Source: Podospora comata (taxonomy: Eukaryota > Ascomycota > Sordariomycetes > Sordariales > Podosporaceae). From it: a stretch of DNA of 64,000 nt. The stretch is taken from positions 1,116,001 to 1,180,000 of the forward strand of contig CP071493.1 in the NCBI GenBank assembly GCA_017354895.1, given 5' to 3'. Below the pieces are notes generated by a model, which saw only the letters and a list, made by a program, of their open reading frames with translations, was not told the DNA's origin and made no database searches. Both the position numbers and the translations under genes were made by a program. Positions 56,840 through 64,000 of this stretch are shown piece by piece (within the stretch, counting starts at the first letter, position 1; each line of letters opens with the position of its first letter).

Positions 56840-59054
56840 GGTTTTGGTTGAAAGGTGTCGAGGTAGAAATGTCAAGGTAGAAGGGTTGTGGGCCAGTGCT
56901 GATAGCCAGGAATGGGAAGGGAACCGGGTCGCTCTTATGAATCTTGAGTGACTGGCTGCGGGAGCTGTGGTGTTGATGCAGACGGCAGCTGGGGCGTTGA
57001 CCGAGTGGTCGGCGGGAGAAGGCTTCGGCACCGGGAGCAAGACTCGTGGATGAAGGCTGAATAGGGGGGCTTTCTCTTCAAGCTCTGCTTGAACCGCGAC
57101 AGTCCAGGAACCTCGACGGCGGGCCCTGCAGACAGGGATGGAGGGGTGAGGGAACCAGATGTGCTGTAGGCTGGGCTGGGGCACACTTTGACCTGCAGCG
57201 GGTTGTGTCGCAACGGGGGAGAGACTTTCATCAAGCCGATTTGAGGCGTCAGGTAGCAGTCGAGGTACCTTATCCACCCGAACAACACACCACACCTTGT
57301 CCTGTAGTGATCTGCAACTGATACCTTTGTGAGCTCCTCAGTCGCGTTTTCATTTGGCAAACAAGACAGAGGGATAAGAAACGGATGTCTCGATGGAGGA
57401 CACAAATCAGCCCACGCAGCCCTTTCTAGAAGGGACAAGCGCGATCAGAAATGTCCGGCGACATGTTCTTTTTGAACCCGAGCTTTGATTGGCACTGGCC
57501 CTGTGAGACTTGCAGGACGAAATCGAGCGTGGCCTAGGCATGACCCTGGACCCGCAGCCCCAAAAAGCTCACCCGGGGTACTCTCCGGAGGGCAGGAAAC
57601 TCACTGTGGTGGTAGCTTGAATCCAGGTCGGCGGGCTATGCGTGAGATGCACGACGAGAAGCTGAAACAGAAATGATATCTCGAAATAGCGCTGTGCTCG
57701 TGAGAAGGTGAGAGACGAGGGAGCAAGAAGGTGACGGGCAAGCGATCAGGCAAACCACAGGAAGAGGGTGGAATGTGCCGCTCAGGATGGAGGATACTCG
57801 TGGGGTTTATCCCGTTTCCGCCAAATGGCGCCAGTGAGACTTTCATCGGGCGGCACCTTCCTGGACAAGGGATGTATCGACTAGCCCTACTAGCCCGCCC
57901 ACTTTATTGCGTCCTGCCCACCTATTGATGCGACAGCAACAACGCAGAGTGCAGCCAGAGAGGTAGGGGGGGCATACACAGTAAGGCAGGGCGTGGTGGT
58001 TATGCCAAGTGGACTTGACTAGGGTCCTGTCACGGAGGTGACAACCCCATGCATAACAGATCTTTTTACGCACCGAAGCATGCCAGACTGGACGGGAAGC
58101 TTGTCATCTTGGCTTGCTTTGGCGTGTGGTTTTTGCCCGTCTCCCACACCAGCCAGAGTTGATTTGCATTCATCTACAGAGCGCAGCTGCCATGTCACGT
58201 TCAAAAGGTCCCCTCCTTCCTCTCGCTTCTCGCTATCGGTTTGCAAGCAAGGAAGGTGCACACCGCTACGCACGAAATGTGGGAAGGAGGGAGGGTGGGA
58301 ACGAAGGTGAGGTGATGAAGTGCGTCGAGTTGCCTGCGCACTGTGTAGGGTTGAGGAGGAAACCTGCCACCCTAATCTCAGGCCATCTCCCACACACCTA
58401 ATGACGGCAACGAACGGTCAAAAATCCACTTGCCGTCCGTCAATCCGCCCATATTTTGATCCATGCACAGACGAGGAAAGAAAAAGGGCCACATCCCGGC
58501 AAAGCTTCCACGGGTTGGAGTGTGGAGGGGGAAGGTCGAGCGAGGATGGAGGTGGTACAGCGTCAGAATCTCAACCCGGCCGATCGCGAGGGGTAGGGCG
58601 TAGGTAACCACCAAAAGGCGAAGGACCCTCCCCAAGCCGCTCAACCACAACCCCCAGATGGCAGTCTGGTGCAGATTATGCCCGGGAATGTGGCCTATGA
58701 GGGAGCGAAGCCTTCCATCCAGAAATAAGCGCACGACCAACAGCATCTTGGCAACCAAGCTGCAGCCAACCAGCTTGCATATATTTGATCCACTGACACA
58801 GTGTACCCAGACGCTCGGGACGGGCCGCGAATTGTGATTGGCGTAGATTTAGGGCCCGAACTGTCGGGAACGCTATTTCAACGTGTGGTGGGTCCCAGAA
58901 AACGAAGGTTTCCGGGAAGAACACATCCCCCTCAGTTTGAAAACCTGTCCTTTTTTGGGTCTCATGCTTTCAAGATTTGCGTGTTCAAGAATATATGCCC
59001 TTTGGGTCTGCTGGGAGCAGCGCCTGCCGTTATTTCAAATTTCCCCCGTGAGTG

Positions 59055-59282
59055 ATGGAAAACATAGCAACGAACTCTCCAACAAAAATGAGCTGTCAAA
59101 TCTGTCAACAAAACGTGCCGTGCTTGCATCGCGCTTGCCGTACGGGCGGTTTTCTTCCTTCCCGTATGTGGCGTGGCACAGCGTCATGTCCCCGTTGCCG
59201 AGCCCCTGTGATGCTATCCATCTTGACCTCCCCTATCAGCGAAAGAGGATACGCTCGCCCCAGAGTCGTCGACTCGATTTAG
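59055..59282 (+). CDS. Small cysteine-rich open frame, RING-like spacing, weak
   Basis: 75 codons starting MENIATNSPTKMSCQICQQ. It shows CQIC, then CLHRAC, then CPRC followed by RAPV, an arrangement like a truncated RING or zinc-binding knuckle, but one ligand pair of a full RING is missing. No promoter or homology evidence. It may be a chance frame. Confidence 0.2.
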   Translation: MENIATNSPTKMSCQICQQNVPCLHRACRTGGFLPSRMWRGTASCPRCRAPVMLSILTSPISERGYARPRVVDSI

Positions 59283-60543
59283 TTCTGTCACAAATTACCA
59301 AGACAAAGATGAGATGATACGGGCCGGTGGGCGACATGATGGGGTAGAATTCGCGGCGAGAGGGCGGCGCAGCTCTTTGGCAAAATCAACGGTTGCCACT
59401 GATATTTGCCGGTGCCGAGCTTAATCGGATGACACCGCGATGGCTGCATACTTGTTTATGCAGTTGGTACCACGACTTTCTTGGGGGCATACTCGTAGGG
59501 CTGGCTGTTGAGGCTCTGGCGCCGTTTCAAACGGAGGACCGAGGTATCGTGTCATTTCTCCTCAGCTGTGCGGCGTGGGAGTTGGGAACAGCATCATGCA
59601 GCGCTGACCGACTGCTCCTCCAACCTTGGGAACCATCCTTGGTTTTGGCGATCCAAAATGTCTCTCCTTGTATGCTTTGATCATGGATGGGACCGGTGGC
59701 AGGGGGCCTTGGAAGTGGCATCGACGAGTAAAATTCAAACTTCTGAAAAGGGACGAGGTGGCAGTGCCAGCTATCGACGAACAACATGCAGTTTGCAAGC
59801 GCTGAACCAGTCTGTCGGGTCCTCTAGCGTGAGAGGGCGCATATCTACTGTTGATGTTGTTGAGATCGAACGTCCCGTGATTTGTAAGAGAACGGACTTG
59901 CGTCTGCAACCTTGTACCACTCGGCGTCGGTGGACCTCGGTTTGTTACATGAGTGAATTGAGAGATCTGGGATAAATGTGATATTCTGCCTGTTGTTACT
60001 GAAATGGAAAGGGGACGGTGGAAAGGGAGGCCTGTCATACCCATGCGCTCACCACTCTCACTGCCATGGCCGCGATGAATGCGGCCCGTCTCTCGGCATG
60101 TCCACGGCAACTTTTTGTGTGGTTTACCGGCGCCGGTTCAAAATTCACTGCTCGGGGCTGTGTGGCGGGGGGACCGGGGACTAGTGTCAGTAGCTCCGAT
60201 CTTTTCCACCCTAAATCAAGTCTCGATATTGCGGCTGCACGGCGGCTGCGCTTGAGAAAGCCGTACAAGATGCCTTACTGCAATGACATGACGGCCAACA
60301 AGTTTCGCTCCATGGCCTGCCTCCAGTAGACCCTTTCCTGAACCTCCGACAACAACATCCGCCGTGGAGTGAAACCTCCTGTCCCGAACGAGATCATTCT
60401 CTCAAGATACATCCTCTGATTGGGATAGACGCAAAAGCCTCATCAACGCAGCCGCGGGGCACACCATCCAAATCACAGTTACCTACCAGGCTTCTCGCCA
60501 GACATCTCCTCCAATCACCACCCCCTGCCCCATGTATTTAAGG

Positions 60544-60554
60544 CTACCTAAGGT
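60544..60554. other. TACCTAAGGTA palindrome
   Basis: Near-perfect palindrome; similar TACCTA motifs are frequent between genes in Sordariomycetes. No function assigned. Confidence 0.4.
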
Positions 60555-61358
60555 AGGCTCGGCTTTTCTTCAACAACGTCACAACGCGGGGTCACCTCAA
60601 CCCCCTCGCGGCGCAGCAACCTCACTCGTCAACATCCGGTAGGTTGTAGTGTGTCGTTGAGCGGAGGGCAGATCGACAGGATATACCAGGCTTGAAGTGA
60701 TGTCAGTAAATGGGCTGCGCCTTGCTTTCACATCTGACGTTCCATGGTTGCGGGGCCGGAAAACCCGTGTTGGTCCGGAGGACGGTGGGGCTTCGGGTTC
60801 GGTTTCGCTTCCCCGCGGGGGCTTGGCTGGACGGAGAGCTCTTGCCGCATCGGTATCTTGGAAGGCATCGTCAGCAATTCTTCGATTTTGACCGTGATTC
60901 CTAGGTTTCTTTTTATAGTTTTTTTTTTTCTGCAGTTGATAAGCAAGAGACGGGCTGATTTTGAAAGTTGATACACTCCGGATCTTGGTCTAGTCCTGCG
61001 CATCTTGATGGCATCCTGTGATCTTTTCCGCCGTTTGATCTCCGGCTCCGGGCTGGTGTGCATTTCCTGATTCCCTTTATGGCTACATCTTTCTGTCACA
61101 ATTGCTTTCGGGTTCGAATTATTCCAGAACAAATAAAAACCCTGCGCTTCAGTTCATTTGGGAGGCTCCCTTGTTGAGACTCTTGAGACCTGTTTGGGCG
61201 ATGGAGATGCAACGGTGACACAAGCGGTACATTTCCAGGTATCAGAGTTGACAGTTGCTATTGCGTAGTGACTAGCTCAACAAAAGGAATCCTTTGTGTT
61301 GCCGGACGAAAAGAAAGTAAACATTCTGTTCAGATGACCCCTCCTTTTCCGACCCTCA

Positions 61359-61373
61359 CCCTAACCCTAACCC
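61359..61373. repeat. Interstitial telomere-type repeat
   Basis: Two and a half units of CCCTAA, the complement of the fungal telomere repeat TTAGGG, just downstream of the minus-strand repeat-protein gene. Shorter versions occur at 8761-8771 and 40652-40662. Confidence 0.8.
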
Positions 61374-61464
61374 ACTCTTTGTCCATCTCCCCTTTCTCCC
61401 TTTGACCCTATTTTCGTTTGGTGATATGTTTTTGTGGTTTCTCTCTCTTCTCTGGCATGCGGTC

Positions 61465-63018
61465 CTAAGGTGGAGAAGCTGCTGCCAGTGCGACGGTCGT
61501 CAGGATGGGGACCTGTTGTCTCGGTCAGCTTTCCGGCTACTGTGTAAAGAAAGCCAAAATTATACTCACCCCTTCGGTATTATCGGCACTAAAAACGACA
61601 GTAGTCCAAGCATCTGCCCCCTCTTCTCCTGGGACGACCGAAGGTGGCGGGGGTGCGGTAACAGTCACTGTGAGCACTCCTCCTGGGACAACCGACGGTG
61701 GCGGGGGGGCGGTAACAGTCACTGTAAGCACCCCTCCTGGGACAACCGGCGCTGGCGTGGTCATCGCCGTGTTAACATCGCTGGCAACCGGGGATGGAGG
61801 AGGAGGCGCGGGAACAGCTGTGTCTGGGGCTACCTGGGGAATCACCACCAAGGACGTCGACTCCTGCCAGATTGTGCTGACAGGCATTCCATTGGAGAAT
61901 GATGTCACGGGCACCGTCTCAACAAGAGTGACAGTACGGCCTCCTTCCTCTCCTGCTGCTGGTGGGATGACCGGGGTTGGGGGAGGAGGAGGTAGGGGCG
62001 AGGGGGTGGTGGGTATGCTGATGGGGATGGCGGAGATAGTGATTGTTGTGTCTCCGATTGTGGGAGAAGGGGGTAGACCGGTGACAATGATTGTTGTGTC
62101 TCCGGGTGCGGGAGAAGGGGGTGAGCCGGTGACAGTGATGGTTTTCGTGGAGATGAATGAGATGGGCGGTGCGGGGAAAGGGACGGTGACGGTTATCGTG
62201 CTGACTGGTGGCGGTGCCGGGGCTGAGGCGATAACAGTGGGAAGACTTATGGTTATCGTACTAGCTGGCGCGCCGGAAGGTGAGGCAATGACAGTAGGGA
62301 GAGTGACGGTGATCGTGCTGCCGGCTGCTGTAGGCGAGAGCGCAACAGGGGCTGTGACGGTGATGGTACTTCCAGGCGGTGGAATGGCTAGAGTTGGGTT
62401 GGGGCTAGGGTTTGAGATGGGAGAGAGGATGACCGTCACTGTGTTTACTGGGATCGGCGTGATTGTGACGAGTATGGGTGTTGGGGGAGGTGGAGATAAG
62501 GTGAGGATTATGGGGGAGGGTGTGGAGCCTGAGACAGAGGCGGCAGGCGAGAGAGCAATAGGGGTGCCGACTCGTACTGTTGTTGATGCGGCTATCACTG
62601 TGGCTGAAGGGGATACCGATGTGATCACTGGTGGACCTTGTGAGACCAGGGGAGACTCCGAAGTAACGATGATGGGACCTTGTGAAGGGCCTGAGGAAGG
62701 ACTGGCCAAGGTAAGAGTAACTGGAGTGGTCGTCAAGGCAGTCACCGCGGATAGTGTGATATTGAGAGATACCACCGATGTGGCATTGGCGATTGTCGAG
62801 TTGAGTGGACCTGTCCCTAGAGGAGGGCCTATGAGCACGCTCGTCTGGTTCTGCGGATCATCTGCTCGGTGGTAGATCTTTCGGGGGAAGATGTTGTTCT
62901 CGCCATTCTTCTCGTTGACATCTTGAGATGAGTCCCCGTTGAGAATGGGTGCTGGAGCAGCCAGGGTGCCGATGTCCCTGCTTGCAATGATGTAAACTAT
63001 AAGAAGTAATAGATGCAT
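61465..63018 (-). CDS. Secreted Val-Thr/Pro repeat protein, possible wall or GPI protein
   Basis: Two-exon model, 61570-63018 and 61465-61512, 498 residues. The start at 63018 gives a signal peptide (MHLLLLIVYIIASRDIG, cleaved near LAAPAP); an in-frame upstream start lacks this. A dibasic site (FPRKIYHRAD) and several N-glycosylation sequons follow. The rest is built of short Val-Thr beta-type strings alternating with Pro-rich spacers (STITVTVP, TVTVTAPPPPS). The intron 61513-61569 has a GTGAGT donor, a GCTGAC branch and an ACAG acceptor; splicing yields a hydrophobic tail VPILTTVALAAASPP that could be a GPI signal, while unspliced RNA would end a few codons earlier with SIILAFFTQ. Function unknown; composition matches fungal surface or adhesive proteins. 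Confidence 0.75.
61627..61760 (-). repeat. 54-bp in-frame tandem repeat
   Basis: Two full 54-bp units (61627-61680, 61681-61734) and a partial third. Each unit codes for 18 residues of the form VVPGGVLTVTVTAPPPPS. It lies at the C-terminal end of the secreted Val-Thr protein. Confidence 0.9.
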
Positions 63019-64000
63019 TTTGAAGGCTTTATGAAGAGCAGCAAGGCGTCGGTTTTTACAAGCAGCCCGAGAGGTCCTACTTGGGTTGATCAAGACATGG
63101 GACCTTCTTGTAAAGAGTTCAAAGTGAGTGTTTCAACTAAGTACTTTGGCCTGACGTCAAAGGTTACGACTTTGGTCAGCCTTCCGCAAATAATATATCT
63201 GCCTACCTATCCAGCCACTCCAAGTATTGTCTGCATGATGAAAGACCTTCAGCTCTCTTTTTTGAGCTAAACTATCCGCGTAATGTGGCCAAAGTGCGTT
63301 GTTTTCACTCTTCCGATGAGAAGTTGTTGCACGTGGGAACATCTTGAGGCCTGGAAGAAAGTTAGTATCCAAAACAAATCGTACTCTCTGAGGTTCACGA
63401 AGACTGGACAGGCGGCTCCCAGCATCCGATGTCGAGGAGTTCATGTGCACCGTGTCCTTGACACATCACCCAAATGCTCCCTGTATAACCAACATGTTGG
63501 TTCCTGACGCATCATTTCCGAGTCACCTGTCATGACAAATATCTAGGGATCGTGGAAATAATGCTGAAGAAGTATGACGAGACATGGGTTTCTGTGGTGT
63601 AGGGGGGAGATTTTCGAAATGCGGAGGCAGTATGACACTGTCTAAGGCATCGTTCTGATGTGAATCTCGATCCGAGACAACGCATGGCCGGAGATCACCT
63701 GTGTGTTTTTGTCAGTCCAGTCCATTCTTTCTGTGTCACCGTACCACAACGTACTCACATGGCAGGTATGGCAAGCCGGGACCTGTGGCAAGAACATGTA
63801 ACCACGGGAAATCACATTTGTTCCTGCATATTTGGAAAGTCGGGACGTCAACCGATGGTCGTATCACGGGAGTTTTGGAGCTCGTATAGGCGGTCCTTGC
63901 GTGACAAGTTTCACAACCACACCGAGGGAACATCAACACTCTGAACACGCGGCCAGCAGCCCCATCATTTTCTGTTATATTCTTCGTCAGCTCCCACACA
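63019..64000. other. Intergenic at right window edge
   Basis: About 1 kb upstream of the secreted Val-Thr protein gene, expected to hold its promoter. Short open frames on both strands have no recognisable content. A gene crossing the right edge cannot be excluded. Confidence 0.45.

Larger units (their letters stand above)
56840..61464. other. Large gene-poor region, upstream of the F-box-like gene
   Basis: 4.6 kb without a confident gene. It includes the probable long 5' leader of the F-box-like gene, a small cysteine-rich open frame (59055-59282), a TACCTAAGGTA palindrome (60544-60554) and a short telomere-type repeat (61359-61373). Other open frames show no recognisable content. Confidence 0.45.

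Noticed and set aside
58801-59055. RIVIGVDLG string resembling the Hsp70 phosphate-1 motif
   Set aside because: The resemblance is limited to about ten residues; the following residues do not match (PELSG in place of TTYSG) and no further Hsp70 motif appears in any frame nearby.

Overview
This window looks like nuclear DNA of a filamentous ascomycete, most likely a member of the Sordariales (Podospora, Neurospora or Chaetomium kin). The reasons are short introns of about 50-70 bases with GTAAGT-like donors and CTRAY branch points, Pezizomycotina-type proteins (MDM12 with a long low-complexity insert, a CYT-18-like mitochondrial tyrosyl-tRNA synthetase, a DUF3176 protein), and housekeeping genes whose relatives are familiar from that order. 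The species call is inference. I saw no rRNA, no intact tRNA, no CRISPR array and no retroelement.

Layout. 0.5-2.0 kb: a secreted Ala/Pro/Thr-rich protein (minus). 4.5-8.4 kb: a large AT-hook plus BRCT chromatin protein (minus). 9.3-17.6 kb: a compact housekeeping block of MDM12 (ER-mitochondria tether), VPS28 (ESCRT-I), NOC2 (60S ribosome assembly) and a DUF726 hydrolase-fold membrane protein. 19.4-24.2 kb: a membrane RING protein convergent with ADA3/NGG1 of SAGA. 25.5-31.8 kb: the betaine-lipid synthase BTA1, then a Zn2Cys6 transcription factor. 31.8-34.9 kb: a gene-poor, AT-richer stretch holding a candidate small spliced gene, an orphan open frame and an array of a 21-bp repeat. 35.0-38.3 kb: SDH4 and the mitochondrial tyrosyl-tRNA synthetase, sharing one divergent promoter region. 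38.6-43.4 kb: NPR2 (GATOR1/SEACIT) and VPS53 (GARP). 44.0-46.8 kb: a ZZ/EF-hand membrane protein. 47.0-50.5 kb: a 301-bp MITE-like DNA element, then a DUF3176 membrane protein. 50.5-61.5 kb: about 11 kb with one confident gene, an F-box-like cysteine-rich protein at 55.4-56.8 kb. 61.5-63.0 kb: a second secreted Val-Thr repeat protein.

The genes do not form a pathway cluster. Most are conserved housekeeping functions: membrane contact sites and trafficking (MDM12, VPS28, VPS53), mitochondria (SDH4, tyrosyl-tRNA synthetase), nutrient response (NPR2, BTA1) and chromatin or ribosome biogenesis (ADA3, BRCT protein, NOC2). The less ordinary material is the MITE with an internal minisatellite that recurs 12.7 kb away, the start codon lying within a tandem repeat in the DUF3176 gene, the candidate hidden gene near 32.7 kb, the zinc-finger tail on the DUF726 protein, and the large gene-poor surroundings of the F-box-like gene. 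Exon coordinates were worked out by eye from splice motifs and frame continuity; every full model adds up to a whole number of codons unless stated.
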